64,000 bases of DNA from Neobacillus sp. PS3-40 (GTDB taxonomy: Bacteria; Bacillota; Bacilli; Bacillales; Cytobacillaceae), in NCBI RefSeq assembly GCF_030915485.1, contig NZ_CP133266.1, positions 4,096,001-4,160,000 of the forward strand. The letters run 5' to 3'. Positions 37,771 through 46,893 of the stretch are shown here, one piece after another; within the stretch, counting starts at the first letter, position 1; every line of letters begins with the position of its first letter. Made by a program: the position numbers and the translations under genes. The notes under the pieces are model-generated. The model searched no databases, was not told the origin of the DNA, and worked only from the letters and a program-made list of their open reading frames with translations.

Positions 37771-37977
37771 TTATCTAAGTTGCTCCCATTCAGAGTATAA
37801 ACCGCTTCCTTGACATCCTGGACATTCAAATGAATTAAAGTATGCAAATTCATTGTAGGGATAAACGGTAAAACCTCTGCCGTTGCAATCGGGACACTTC
37901 CCTTGCGTTTCCATGTTTGAGATGTGATTTTGTTGTTTTGTTTCTCTCCATTGGTTGTAAGAATTAAGTAACCCCAT
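37771..37977 (-). CDS. Small zinc-finger-like protein (DnaJ-type CxxCxGxG)
   Basis: 68 residues. Two motifs, CPDCNGRGF (about 28) and CPGCQGSGL (about 52), resemble one half of a DnaJ zinc-binding repeat and probably bind one zinc ion. GAGGTGAGGAA directly precedes the ATG. The function is unknown. A longer overlapping frame (37740-38036) lacks these motifs and is treated as a shadow. Confidence 0.65.
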   Translation of the reverse strand: MGLLNSYNQWRETKQQNHISNMETQGKCPDCNGRGFTVYPYNEFAYFNSFECPGCQGSGLYSEWEQLR

Positions 37978-38219
37978 TTCCTCACCTCAATCTTTTTATT
38001 CATATTATGAAGATTAAATGGAATTTTTATGCTCATTTAAATGGAAAAAGTTACAGTAGTTAACTAGTTGATTATAAATGCCAATTATTTCACTTTTTTA
38101 CAAACTATTTATTGGATCGACAAAATATTGTGATAACTTTTTCGTTTTTCTCTTGATATTTTATGTAAAATGGTTTAAAGATGTGTAAATACAGCTTAAG
38201 TTGGAAAGGAAGTGGCAGA

Positions 38220-39479
38220 GTGGAAGTTGTAAAACAAATGATCTTAAATCTAGCAATGATACTCGTGCTTCTTTTTACATTTGGAACCTGGTATGAACAT
38301 CGCGAGGACAAGTCATTAAAGCACTGGACTGTTTTCTTATATTTTTTTCTCTCCATAATTCTTTCATTATTATTTTCTGTTAAAAGTGGCGTCCATGTTC
38401 GCTTCGATTTGCGGCAGGTTCCTCTAATTGTTGGAGGGATTTATCTTGGAAGAGTAAATAGTCTGTTTCTTTTGGCGGGAACCATTCTTGTTAGATCCTT
38501 TTTGGGCATAAATGAAGGATTTTGGATCTCATCATTTATTTATTGTATTCAAACCATAATTGGAATCTCATTATATACATGGATTCATCATTTATCATCT
38601 AAAAAAAGAATTGTCGCTACAGCAATCGTTTCCCTATATTCTTCTTTTGCATTTGTTCTTTTTATGAATGCCATCCATCATCCATTGACTTTAGCTGAGT
38701 GGACAAGTTACATTCTTTTTTCATGTCTTGGTGTGGTAATTATTACGGCAACGATTGAAGCTTGGCAGAGAAACCACTTTTTAAAACAAAAAATAATGAA
38801 AACGGAAAAGATTGAAGCAATTAGTCAAATGAGTGCTGCTATTTCACATGAAATTCGAAATCCTCTAACAGCAGTCAGAGGATTCTTACAGCTATTAAAG
38901 GAAACGGACATCGAAGAAAAGAAGCGAATGGAGTTTATTGATATTGCCTTACTTGAAACATTAAGAGCGGAAGAAATAATTAATGATTATTTAACATTTG
39001 CCAAACCATCATTGGATCATTTGGATGAAATAAATGTATCTAGTGAATTGAATCAAGCAATAAATATTATTAAAGCCCTCGCAAATATGAATTCGATTGA
39101 AATTGTTACATCACTTTGCCCTAATACATATATACTCGGTGATCACCACCGTTTTCAACAATGCCTTGTTAATATTTTAAAGAATGGTGTGGAAGCCATG
39201 GCACTTGGAGGTACCTTCACCATTAAATGTATTCGAAATCAAAAAGAGGTTTGCATCACTATTAGTGATACTGGAATTGGAATGACACTTGAACAAATTG
39301 AACGACTTGGTGAACCGTATTATTCTACAAAGGGTTCAAATGGAACTGGGCTTGGAATGATGGTAAGTCATGGAATCATTCGAGCCATGAATGGGAAAAT
39401 TCATGTTGAAATCCAGGTTGGTAAAGGAACAACCTTTTATATTACACTTCCTATAAAAGATGTTCATAAACTTAATTAA
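38220..39479 (+). CDS. Membrane sensor histidine kinase, KinB-like
   Basis: 419 residues. Six hydrophobic segments fill the N-terminal half (LytS-like 5TM type). They are followed by a HisKA domain with the phosphoacceptor in AAISHEIRNPLTAVRGFLQLL (described in part) and a HATPase domain with LKNGVEAM, SDTGIGM and GTGLGMMVS. The layout and motif wording are like KinB, which feeds the sporulation phosphorelay. There is no response regulator next to it, as expected for a phosphorelay kinase. The GTG at 38220 has AAAGGA nine bases upstream. Confidence 0.82.
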   Translation: MEVVKQMILNLAMILVLLFTFGTWYEHREDKSLKHWTVFLYFFLSIILSLLFSVKSGVHVRFDLRQVPLIVGGIYLGRVNSLFLLAGTILVRSFLGINEGFWISSFIYCIQTIIGISLYTWIHHLSSKKRIVATAIVSLYSSFAFVLFMNAIHHPLTLAEWTSYILFSCLGVVIITATIEAWQRNHFLKQKIMKTEKIEAISQMSAAISHEIRNPLTAVRGFLQLLKETDIEEKKRMEFIDIALLETLRAEEIINDYLTFAKPSLDHLDEINVSSELNQAINIIKALANMNSIEIVTSLCPNTYILGDHHRFQQCLVNILKNGVEAMALGGTFTIKCIRNQKEVCITISDTGIGMTLEQIERLGEPYYSTKGSNGTGLGMMVSHGIIRAMNGKIHVEIQVGKGTTFYITLPIKDVHKLN

Positions 39480-39596
39480 GTGTCGTAGGGTAAATAGAGG
39501 TGTATAACACTATTTTGGTTTCGTTTAAATGCTTTACAGAAAGTTGGATATGATGTAGAATTTCTATATACATAAAAACTCTAGGTAGGTGAGTGA

Positions 39597-39944
39597 ATGT
39601 TTAATCGAGAATTAGTAAAAGGGAGTACTTCCTTACTTTTGCTTCAGTTGTTAAATGAACGGGATATGTACGGTTATGAATTGGTAAAAGAGTTAGAACA
39701 GCGCAGCGATCATGATTTTAGTGTAAAAGAAGGAACGTTGTATCCAGCACTTCATAAACTTGAAAAGCAGGAATACATCGAATGTTACTGGCGTGAACAA
39801 GAGAAGGGCCCCGCGCGAAAGTATTATCGAATGACAATCCCTGGTAAAGAAATGTTAACTGAAAAAACTCGCGAATGGCGGGACTTTGTACGGGTGATGA
39901 ACAAGGTAATAGGAGACAAGAAAAATGGAACAGTCGAAGAATAG
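39597..39944 (+). CDS. PadR-family transcriptional regulator
   Basis: 115 residues, PadR-type winged helix (about 10-85): [45 protein letters not shown]. It overlaps the next gene by 20 bp. PadR genes paired with HAAS-domain membrane genes are common in Bacillus and usually repress the linked genes. Confidence 0.87.
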   Translation: MFNRELVKGSTSLLLLQLLNERDMYGYELVKELEQRSDHDFSVKEGTLYPALHKLEKQEYIECYWREQEKGPARKYYRMTIPGKEMLTEKTREWRDFVRVMNKVIGDKKNGTVEE

Positions 39945-40563
39945 ATTTCTAAATGATCTTTCGAATATGCTTGGAAGTCTTCCAGAGAAAGATGATATTC
40001 TAAAGGAGTATGAAATGCATATTGACGATATCCTGTTAGAGATATTCGACGATCAAGACAAGGAAGTCATTTTTAAGCAAATTGTCTCTAGACTCGGAAG
40101 TCCTGACGAAATTGCACAAATGTGGAAGGAAGAATTGTCAGTAACACCAAGCAATATGAAATGGCTATTTATTCTTTTAAACATTATCTTTTTCACCTTC
40201 GGGGGTCTATTGACATTATTCCACAATATTTATCAATGGAACTGGCTAACGGTGATCTGGAGCAATTTAACTGCCATACCAACGATGATTGCACTTATCT
40301 ATCTATTTTTTTGGGGATTATTAGGCTATGAAATTGGCAAGGGATTTGGACATAGAGGAAAAGTTCTCTTAAAAAAGACATTCTTACTGTCACTCATCCC
40401 TAATTTACTTTTAATGCTCTTAACCATCTTTAAAATTATTCCACCAAACTGGTTTGCACCATTATTAACAAATCAATTTATAATTGCTTGTATTCTTTTT
40501 ACTGCTATTTTGTATCCAGTTTGTTGGATCGGGTACAGGTGGGGCAAGAAGGCGTCGGTATAG
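39925..40563 (+). CDS. HAAS-domain (DUF1700-type) membrane protein
   Basis: 212 residues. An N-terminal soluble HAAS-like helical domain (about 1-70; [30 protein letters not shown], cited only in part as [18 protein letters not shown]) precedes four membrane helices. Such proteins act with an adjacent PadR regulator, possibly as a membrane-linked anti-regulator. The start follows AGGAG and overlaps padR. Confidence 0.75.
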   Translation: MEQSKNRFLNDLSNMLGSLPEKDDILKEYEMHIDDILLEIFDDQDKEVIFKQIVSRLGSPDEIAQMWKEELSVTPSNMKWLFILLNIIFFTFGGLLTLFHNIYQWNWLTVIWSNLTAIPTMIALIYLFFWGLLGYEIGKGFGHRGKVLLKKTFLLSLIPNLLLMLLTIFKIIPPNWFAPLLTNQFIIACILFTAILYPVCWIGYRWGKKASV

Positions 40564-40637
40564 GCATATTTTTTTACCTATGTACATAGAAATACAATGT
40601 ATATAGAAAAATGATGTATCAAGGGGGTAAAATCGAT

Positions 40638-42107
40638 ATGGAAAATGAAATAAATAAATCAGATTGGCTTTTTTGGTTATCATGTTTAGTACTTGGAATC
40701 ATAGCAGAAGAGGCTTTTTTTCGTGGTGAAATTGGTATATCTAATATCCTTTTTCTTTTTGCCTTTTATTCAGTATTCTTCTGGAAATTTAAGAGGTACC
40801 CATTTACTAATCAGCGTCTGGGTTATCTAGTCATTAGCTGTATTTGGCTTTTAGGAGCAAGCTTTTTTATAAGTGATAATAAATTTTTCTATGTATTAAA
40901 CATCTTGGCTGTTCCTTTTCTTGTGATGTTCCATCTCTTGTTAATAACAGGACCCAAATGTTTAAAGTGGAATAAACCAAGATTTCTTGTTTATATTTTT
41001 GTAATGATTATCGATGCTATAAAATATATTTTTTCTTTTGTGGGTATTAGTGGAAAGTCTTTGAAGCAAGGGATGAATGAAAGTAGATTTCTAATTTGGA
41101 AAAAGGTAATGATCGGAATTGTTATCTCTATCCCTGTTTTATTCGTAGTTCTAAATTTGTTAATGGCAGCAGATTCTCAATTTGAACGGATCATTGGGGG
41201 TCTTCCGATTTGGGCAAAGAATATTAATCCCGAATTTATTTTACGATTCATTGCCATTCTGATGTATTCACTTGTTTTCTTTGGGTTTATGCAAGTCTTA
41301 TTTAATAAATATATCTTAGTTGCAAATTCTGAAATGGAAAAAACCCGTTTTCAACTTGATGGTATCATCATGCTTACGGTTCTTGTTTTACTAAATGTAG
41401 TTTATATTATGTTTACCATTGTCCAGTTTAAATATTTTTTCAGCGGGACGTTGCAAGGCGATTATACTTACGCACAGTATGCAAGAAGGGGATTTTTCGA
41501 GTTATTGTTTGCAACATTAATAAATTTGACGGTCACCGTCGTTACTGTAACTTTTGTTAACCAAGTCACTCATTTATTGAAACGATTTAGCCAAATCATG
41601 CTGACCATTCTTCTTTTAGCAAGTGGAGTGATGTTAACTTCAGCATTCCTACGTTTATTGATGTATGAAGAAGCTTACGGTTTTACGTTTACGAGAGTAC
41701 TTGTTCATTCATTTATGATTTTTCTTGTTATTATATTTGCTTATACATTAATCAAGATTTGGCTTGAAAGAGTTTCACTGTTTCATTTTTACTTTATTAC
41801 ATCACTTATTTTCTATACGGGCGTGAATATTTTGGATTTAGATCGTGTGGTTGTGAATCAAAATATTTCCCGCTACGAACAAACTGGCAAAATTGATCTT
41901 CAATATCTAAATCATCTGTCCAATACCGGTTTGTTAGGGTTAATCGATTTGTACGAAAAAGATCCTCATGTGGAGGGTTTGAAAAATATTTTGCTCGAAC
42001 GTAAAAAAGAAGCGTTAACTGAAAACCATCCATGGCAATCATTCAATTTGACAAGACAACAAGCCAATAAAGATCTTAAAAATTTACATTTATCAAAGAG
42101 TGAGTGA
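40638..42107 (+). CDS. DUF4173/DUF4153-like polytopic membrane protein
   Basis: 489 residues with about 12 hydrophobic segments and a polar C-terminal tail rich in N, Q and K. The motif YAQYARRGFFELLFATLINL is characteristic of DUF4173 proteins. It starts at ATG 40638, ten bases after AAGGGGG. It follows padR and the HAAS gene by 75 bp and is probably part of the same regulatory group. The function is unknown. Confidence 0.75.
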   Translation: MENEINKSDWLFWLSCLVLGIIAEEAFFRGEIGISNILFLFAFYSVFFWKFKRYPFTNQRLGYLVISCIWLLGASFFISDNKFFYVLNILAVPFLVMFHLLLITGPKCLKWNKPRFLVYIFVMIIDAIKYIFSFVGISGKSLKQGMNESRFLIWKKVMIGIVISIPVLFVVLNLLMAADSQFERIIGGLPIWAKNINPEFILRFIAILMYSLVFFGFMQVLFNKYILVANSEMEKTRFQLDGIIMLTVLVLLNVVYIMFTIVQFKYFFSGTLQGDYTYAQYARRGFFELLFATLINLTVTVVTVTFVNQVTHLLKRFSQIMLTILLLASGVMLTSAFLRLLMYEEAYGFTFTRVLVHSFMIFLVIIFAYTLIKIWLERVSLFHFYFITSLIFYTGVNILDLDRVVVNQNISRYEQTGKIDLQYLNHLSNTGLLGLIDLYEKDPHVEGLKNILLERKKEALTENHPWQSFNLTRQQANKDLKNLHLSKSE

Positions 42108-42155
42108 GCAAAATGCTCACTAAGATTGTCGAGAAAGGGTACTTTTCTCGGCAAT
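42101..42155 (+). terminator. Tandem terminator hairpins
   Basis: GTGAGC-AAAAT-GCTCAC, then GTCGAGAAA pairing with TTTTCTCGGC. The T-run is weak. Confidence 0.45.
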
Positions 42156-42183
42156 TGAACACACACCTGAATTAGAATTAAAG

Positions 42184-42381
42184 ATGAAGTTGGATCATGT
42201 TTTTATAAGAGGGCTTTTATCAGATTTTGGAGATACTGTTCATTTGGCAAAAGTAAATGAAAAATATGTGTTAATGGTTGAAGCAGATTCTGTTGTATTT
42301 GAAAAAGGGTTTTCCCCAATTGAATTTTTGAGACCTGATGATTTAGAGCAGGTGATTGAAAGGATTCGCAGAAAACAATAA
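42184..42381 (+). CDS. Small hypothetical protein
   Basis: 65 residues, unrecognised. A mixed hydrophobic/charged sequence with a plausible small folded pattern (VHLAKVNEKYVLMVEAD, then a charged C-terminal helix). No clear Shine-Dalgarno sequence precedes the ATG, which lowers confidence, but a terminator follows 13 bp after the stop. Confidence 0.42.
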   Translation: MKLDHVFIRGLLSDFGDTVHLAKVNEKYVLMVEADSVVFEKGFSPIEFLRPDDLEQVIERIRRKQ

Positions 42382-42392
42382 AGTAAGGCAAA

Positions 42393-42426
42393 CAAAAAAC
42401 TCTTCCGCTAAGAAGAGTTTTTTTGC
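42393..42426 (+). terminator. Terminator
   Basis: AAAAACTCTT pairs with AAGAGTTTTT around a short loop. Confidence 0.75.
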
Positions 42427-42427
42427 T

Positions 42428-42474
42428 AGGCAGAATTTATATCCATAAATTCTGCTAGTACATATAGGCAATAC
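42428..42474 (-). repeat. Dispersed intergenic repeat, copy B
   Basis: GCAGAATTTAT-ATCC-ATAAATTCTGC core followed by TAGTACATATAGGCAATACC, a shortened form of the flank seen in copy C. Confidence 0.7.
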
Positions 42475-42475
42475 C

Positions 42476-43339
42476 TTATTTTGTACTAATAATTTGGATA
42501 TTTTTTTGTTTTACTTGCTTTGTAACATCAGCATTAGCAAAGAATTCTTTTGAAATCTTTGTCATTGTACCATCTGTTAACATTTCGTTTAACTCTTTAT
42601 TTACATTTTTAACAAGATCAGTATTACCTTTTTTCATTACCAAAGCAACACTAGTTGGGTTAAAGCGAATATTTGGATGAATGGTAATATTTAATTTTGG
42701 ATAGTAAGCAAGTGCAAGCGTTTGTAGATAATAGTCATTTAAAATAACGTCTGTTCTACCAGTTGCAACGTCACGAAGATATTGTTCATTTGTAGCATTA
42801 TCATAAACAACTTCTTTAGCGCCTAGTTTGCGGGATAGGTCCATGTAAACAGATGTTGCTGCACCAGCTGATTTTTTCCCTTTAATGTCTTCGAGTGTTT
42901 TAATACCGGAAAGGTCACTTTTTCTAACAATTGCCGTACCAAATGAATATTTTACAGGTGTAGAGAAAGCAAATTTATCTTTTCTTGCATCATTCACTTC
43001 GATATCATTTGCTGCTAAGTCAACTTGACCACTATTTATTGAAGTAAGCATGCCGTCGAAACCGATTTCAGAATACTTGACTTTTAGTCCAAGACGCTTT
43101 GCAAGCTCATTTACTACTTCAACTTCATAACCAGTAAGTTTGTTTGTTTTAGAATCATGGTACGAAGTTGGATAGAGTGTGCCCGAAGTAGCAACAACAA
43201 GGGTTCCTTTATCTTTAATCTTTGTCCAAGCAGTATCCACCTTTTTTGTAGCCTCTTTATCTGAACTATTATTACTGCATGCGACGCTTACTAATGCGAC
43301 TACAGCAATTAATAACATAATACTAAACCTTTTGAACAT
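42476..43339 (-). CDS. Amino-acid ABC transporter substrate-binding lipoprotein
   Basis: 287 residues. Signal peptide with lipobox SVAC (about 18-21), then a family 3 periplasmic-binding fold: GTLVVATSGTLYPTSYHD, LTGYEVEVVNELAKRLGLK, FDGMLTSINSGQVDLAAND. This is the TcyA/cystine- or polar-amino-acid-binding class. I chose ATG 43339 behind AGGAGG. No permease or ATPase gene is adjacent, so the transporter partner must lie elsewhere. Confidence 0.87.
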   Translation of the reverse strand: MFKRFSIMLLIAVVALVSVACSNNSSDKEATKKVDTAWTKIKDKGTLVVATSGTLYPTSYHDSKTNKLTGYEVEVVNELAKRLGLKVKYSEIGFDGMLTSINSGQVDLAANDIEVNDARKDKFAFSTPVKYSFGTAIVRKSDLSGIKTLEDIKGKKSAGAATSVYMDLSRKLGAKEVVYDNATNEQYLRDVATGRTDVILNDYYLQTLALAYYPKLNITIHPNIRFNPTSVALVMKKGNTDLVKNVNKELNEMLTDGTMTKISKEFFANADVTKQVKQKNIQIISTK

Positions 43340-43451
43340 AAATAAATCCTCCTGTTTCACTTATTATTATGTAACATTGAAAACATAACATAAATAACAG
43401 GGCACCTGCAACTAAAAGATAATCATTCTCAATTAGAAATATTAAACAAAA

Positions 43452-43509
43452 ATGGGGGACTGTCTACACTTTGGAAATTCCGCCGTGATGTGAGACAGTC
43501 CCCTTTTTA
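43452..43509. terminator. Long bidirectional hairpin
   Basis: GGGGACTGTCT pairs with AGACAGTCCCC across a 30-nt loop and is followed by TTTTT on the plus strand. It may end transcription from either side. Confidence 0.6.
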
Positions 43510-43543
43510 AGTTGAAATCAAAAATAATATGGTCTTTGTGAAT

Positions 43544-43660
43544 TGTCTAGCTCCAGCGCCCAGCCCCTCGAGGTCACTTCGGTCAAGCCAATGAAGTCAA
43601 AGAACGACTTCACTGACGTGCCCTCCAGTGCTTGTCGGGGCTAAACAGGGCGCTTCCGCA
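43544..43660. repeat. GC-rich structured intergenic repeat of Bacillaceae type
   Basis: The sequence begins TCTAGCTCCAGCGCCCAGCC and ends CAGGGCGCTTCCGC. Nested arms pair (AGCGCC/GGCGCT, AGCCCC/GGGGCT, AAGTC..GACTT), giving a multi-branched hairpin. I recognise this wording from intergenic repeats scattered in many Bacillaceae genomes. It has no protein coding and its composition is clearly GC-richer than the surroundings. Confidence 0.7.
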
Positions 43661-43667
43661 TTTCTAA

Positions 43668-44456
43668 TCAATCGCCATTAAACAAATCAAAGAGTCCTCT
43701 TGCAATACTTCCTTCGTCTTTAGCTCCACCGTTTCGTGGTGCAGCCGCGAAGACACGACTTGCAAGTCGGCTAAATGGAAGGGATTGGATCCAAATAGAA
43801 CCAGGGCCTCTTAAGGTGGCAAAGAATAAACCTTCTCCACCAAAAAGGGCAGTTTTGACGCCTTTAACAAACTCAATATCGTAGCTTACATTGCTTGTCA
43901 TCGCAACAAGACAGCCAGTATCAACACGAAGGGTTTGACCCGGGAGAAGTTCTTTTTTGATTATGGTTCCGCCTGCGTGGACAAATGCCATTCCGTCGCC
44001 TTCAAGTTTTTGCATAATAAATCCTTCACCGCCAAAAAAACCTGCACCAATTTTTCGTTGAAATTCGATTCCAACTGTAACGCCTTTTGCTGCTGCAAGG
44101 AATGCATCCTTCTGGCAAATAATTTTACCGTTTAACTCACTAAGATCCATTGGAATGATCTTTCCGGGATAAGGTGAAGCAAAGGAAACGCGTCTTATGC
44201 CCTTGCCTTGGTTTGTAAAGGTGGTCATGAAAAGACTTTCACCTGTAAGAACACGTTTTCCAGCGCTAAACAATTTGCCCATTAATCCGCTGCCACTACC
44301 AGATCCGTCACCAAAAATCGTTTCCATATGTATATCATCTTCCATCATCATGAAACCTCCGGCTTCCGCCACGACGGTTTCTTGTGGGTCTAACTCAATT
44401 TCAACAAATTGCATGTCATCGCCATAAATTTTATAATCAATTTCATGGTTATTCAT
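43668..44456 (-). CDS. AIM24/TIGR00266-family protein
   Basis: 262 residues, soluble, of the AIM24-like family of unknown biochemical role. Features include [17 protein letters not shown] at the N-terminus, [22 protein letters not shown] and [20 protein letters not shown]. The ATG at 44456 lies directly after GGGGAGGAACTTT. Many glycines fit a beta-helix or beta-sandwich fold. No operon partner. Confidence 0.85.
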   Translation of the reverse strand: MNNHEIDYKIYGDDMQFVEIELDPQETVVAEAGGFMMMEDDIHMETIFGDGSGSGSGLMGKLFSAGKRVLTGESLFMTTFTNQGKGIRRVSFASPYPGKIIPMDLSELNGKIICQKDAFLAAAKGVTVGIEFQRKIGAGFFGGEGFIMQKLEGDGMAFVHAGGTIIKKELLPGQTLRVDTGCLVAMTSNVSYDIEFVKGVKTALFGGEGLFFATLRGPGSIWIQSLPFSRLASRVFAAAPRNGGAKDEGSIARGLFDLFNGD

Positions 44457-44587
44457 AAAGTTCCTCCCCAAATTTGCCTTTTCTAATATATATATATTTT
44501 AAAAGATTAGATTCAAAACTGCCAATCATAATTAACAGGTTTTATTAATTTGGGATGTTTTTATCAATAATATTATCTACAAAGCAA

Positions 44588-44709
44588 AAATAAAAGAGAC
44601 GCCTGTTTAGAAAACAGGCGTCTCTCTGCGTATTGAGGCGAGAAACCACACGCCACATCGTGTGCTCCATAAAGGAATGTTACTCGACTTACACAATTCA
44701 GCTCATCGC
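44588..44709 (-). ncRNA. Candidate small RNA with its own promoter and terminator
   Basis: Read on the minus strand: promoter TTGTCT-17 bp-TATATT (44744-44716), then about 120 nt without a plausible reading frame. It contains the hairpin CACACG-ATGTGG-CGTGTG and ends in a perfect stem (AGAGACGCCTGTTT/AAACAGGCGTCTCT, 44592-44622) with TTTTATTTTTG. This is the full layout of an independent sRNA gene. I cannot assign it to a known family. Confidence 0.6.
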
Positions 44710-44715
44710 TTGAAT

Positions 44716-44744
44716 AATATAACATGTATTTCAAAAAGAGACAA
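44716..44744 (-). promoter_or_regulatory. Promoter of the candidate small RNA
   Basis: -35 TTGTCT (44744-44739), 17-bp spacer, -10 TATATT (44721-44716), sigma-A type, minus strand. Confidence 0.55.
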
Positions 44745-44858
44745 GGTATTACGACACAAAAGATGCTTTAAAATATAATCCTTTTGTAAAATTTACCTAA
44801 TCTCGAAGTGAAAAGAGTGAAATAGGATATAAAGAGACTAAGACTGGAAGGTGATCAT

Positions 44859-46673
44859 ATGATTTATGATCTTGTACTTTTACATCCACCTACCGTTTAT
44901 GATTTTCGAAAAGAAATGTTATTCACCGGTCCTATTAGTGATGTTGTTCCTTCATCACCTGTATTTGAAATGTACCCAATAGGCTTAACAAGCATTTGTG
45001 ATTATCTGGAACGATTTGGGTTAAAGGTGAAAATAATTAATATTGCTAATCGTATGCTCCTAAATCCAAAATTTGATGTTGAAAAGAAAATAAAAAAGAT
45101 TAAAACGAAGGCATTTGGAATTGATCTGCATTGGCTGCCACATGCACATGGGAGTATCGAACTAGCAAAAATTGTTAAGAAGCATCATCCCAATACACCG
45201 GTCCTATTTGGAGGACTTTCCTCAACCTATTTTCATAAAGAGCTTATTGAATATCCTTGCATTGATTTTGTTGTAAGAGGGGATACAACCGAAAAATTGA
45301 TCCTATTACTTTTAAATCAGCTAGAAAAAAAGAATAGTGATGATTTTGCGGGGATTCCAAATCTAACATGGAAACGAAATCAATCTTATTTTTATAATGA
45401 CATGACATATATTGTTGATAGTCTGGACGAATTTGAAATGCCAGGATACCGGTATATGATCGGATCTGTTTTTAAATATTTTAATCTATTAGATGGGCTT
45501 CCGTATAAAGGGTGGATGAAATATCCAAATACAGCTTTACTTACCTCCAAAGGATGTACCCATAACTGTCTAATATGTGGTGGATCAAAAGACGCCTATT
45601 TACAAAATTGTAATCGAAAAAAAATTGTTATGAGATCACCTGAAAAATTAATTGAGGATATTGCCTTTATTCAGCGATTTACCCGTGCCCCCATTTTTCT
45701 GTTAAATGATATTCGTCAAGGTGGAAAGGAATATGTTGATAAATTCCTACAAGGCCTAGAAAATATGGATGTTAAGGATGAAATTGTGTTTGAATTGTTT
45801 CATTATGCGGGGGATGAGTTTTTTAATCGTATTCAAAAAGCAGTACCAAAATATAGCATTGAGCTTACCCTCGAATCAGGAGACGAAGATTTACGACGTT
45901 TAAACGGGAAGCTTGCTTGCTCAAATGAAAAAATATTTGAGACACTTAAATCAGCACTAAATAATGGATGCTCAAAAATTGATCTTTTCTTTATGATTGG
46001 AATCCCTGGACAGACTTATAAAAGTGCCCTTCAGAATATTGATTTTTGTGAAAAAGTTCACAAAGAATGCGGAGAGGATCCACGAATTTCTTACTTTATT
46101 GCACCACTTGCACCATTTCTCGACCCAGCGAGCCCGGCTTTTGAACATCCAGAAATATATGGTTATAAAAAATTCTGCAATACCATCGAGGATTTCCGTC
46201 AAGCGATGTTACAACCTTCGTGGAAAAATATGTTAAGCTATGAAACAAATAAAATGACACGAGAAGAAATTGTGAAAGCTACCTATGATTCGGCATTAAA
46301 GTTAAATCAATTCAAATTCGATCATCAGATTATTGATAAAATGGTTTATGATGAAGTGAAGAATAAAATTGAAAAATCTGTTGAATTCCTTGAAAGAATT
46401 GATGATATCCTGCTTTTAGCACCTGAAGAGAAGAGGAGAGAGCTTGAAATCATTAAAGAAGAAGTCGAAGTCATTAACCGGCATAGCATATGTGGGAAAA
46501 ATGAACTGAAATGGGAGGTGAAAAAGCTCTTTGCTAATTTACCTTCTCTTGCCCACGTTGGACTTGAGATGTTAATAAGAGAAATAGCGAAAGAGGTAAA
46601 ATGCAGGCTTGGGAAGATTGACCGCTATCGTGTTTCTTTGGAACAAACTCCAAATCATCCTAAACCAAAGTAA
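44859..46673 (+). CDS. B12-binding-domain radical SAM protein
   Basis: 604 residues. An N-terminal cobalamin-binding-like Rossmann region (about 1-150; VLFGGLSSTYFHKELIEYP, VVRGDTTEKL) precedes a radical SAM barrel with the iron-sulfur motif CTHNCLIC (about 235-242). SIELTLESGDEDLRRLNGK and MIGIPGQTY also belong to the barrel. The C-terminal 130 residues are charged helical. It resembles B12-binding/radical SAM proteins of unknown substrate (Ta0216-like). It is a single gene, flanked by an sRNA candidate and a repeat. Confidence 0.85.
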   Translation: MIYDLVLLHPPTVYDFRKEMLFTGPISDVVPSSPVFEMYPIGLTSICDYLERFGLKVKIINIANRMLLNPKFDVEKKIKKIKTKAFGIDLHWLPHAHGSIELAKIVKKHHPNTPVLFGGLSSTYFHKELIEYPCIDFVVRGDTTEKLILLLLNQLEKKNSDDFAGIPNLTWKRNQSYFYNDMTYIVDSLDEFEMPGYRYMIGSVFKYFNLLDGLPYKGWMKYPNTALLTSKGCTHNCLICGGSKDAYLQNCNRKKIVMRSPEKLIEDIAFIQRFTRAPIFLLNDIRQGGKEYVDKFLQGLENMDVKDEIVFELFHYAGDEFFNRIQKAVPKYSIELTLESGDEDLRRLNGKLACSNEKIFETLKSALNNGCSKIDLFFMIGIPGQTYKSALQNIDFCEKVHKECGEDPRISYFIAPLAPFLDPASPAFEHPEIYGYKKFCNTIEDFRQAMLQPSWKNMLSYETNKMTREEIVKATYDSALKLNQFKFDHQIIDKMVYDEVKNKIEKSVEFLERIDDILLLAPEEKRRELEIIKEEVEVINRHSICGKNELKWEVKKLFANLPSLAHVGLEMLIREIAKEVKCRLGKIDRYRVSLEQTPNHPKPK

Positions 46674-46681
46674 TTGATAAA

Positions 46682-46709
46682 AGGCCGAGATTGATCGGTC
46701 TTTTTTTTG
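46682..46709 (+). terminator. Radical SAM gene terminator
   Basis: GGCCGA pairs with TCGGTC, then eight T. Confidence 0.7.
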
Positions 46710-46712
46710 TTA

Positions 46713-46784
46713 AGCAGAATTTATATCCATAAATTCTGCTAGCGCATAAGGGCAACTACGCCTCCATCGCCCTTAGGGGCTTGC
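46713..46784 (-). repeat. Dispersed intergenic repeat, copy C (most complete)
   Basis: AGCAGAATTTAT-ATCC-ATAAATTCTGCT core, then GCGCATAAGGGCAACTACGCC and CCATCGCCCTTAGGGGCTTG. The flank is shared with copy D in reverse orientation. Confidence 0.8.
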
Positions 46785-46893
46785 TAATTGGTTATTCTTT
46801 ATTTTTTTAAAAATATATTTCTTGCATTGTACCTATAAATATCTTATATTCAAATAATCAGATATAGAAATAAACAGAATAAGAAGGGTTGTT

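Noticed and set aside
37740-38036. 98-codon minus-strand frame overlapping the zinc-finger-like gene
   Set aside because: It lacks the CxxCxGxG motifs and the ribosome site, and overlaps the rocE terminator.
38129-38171. Sigma-A promoter for the KinB-like kinase
   Set aside because: Possible -35 and -10 words exist, but none has a 16-18 bp spacer.
44588-44744. Cobalamin riboswitch for the B12-type radical SAM gene
   Set aside because: The terminator and promoter read on the opposite strand, and I do not see a B12-box motif on the plus strand.
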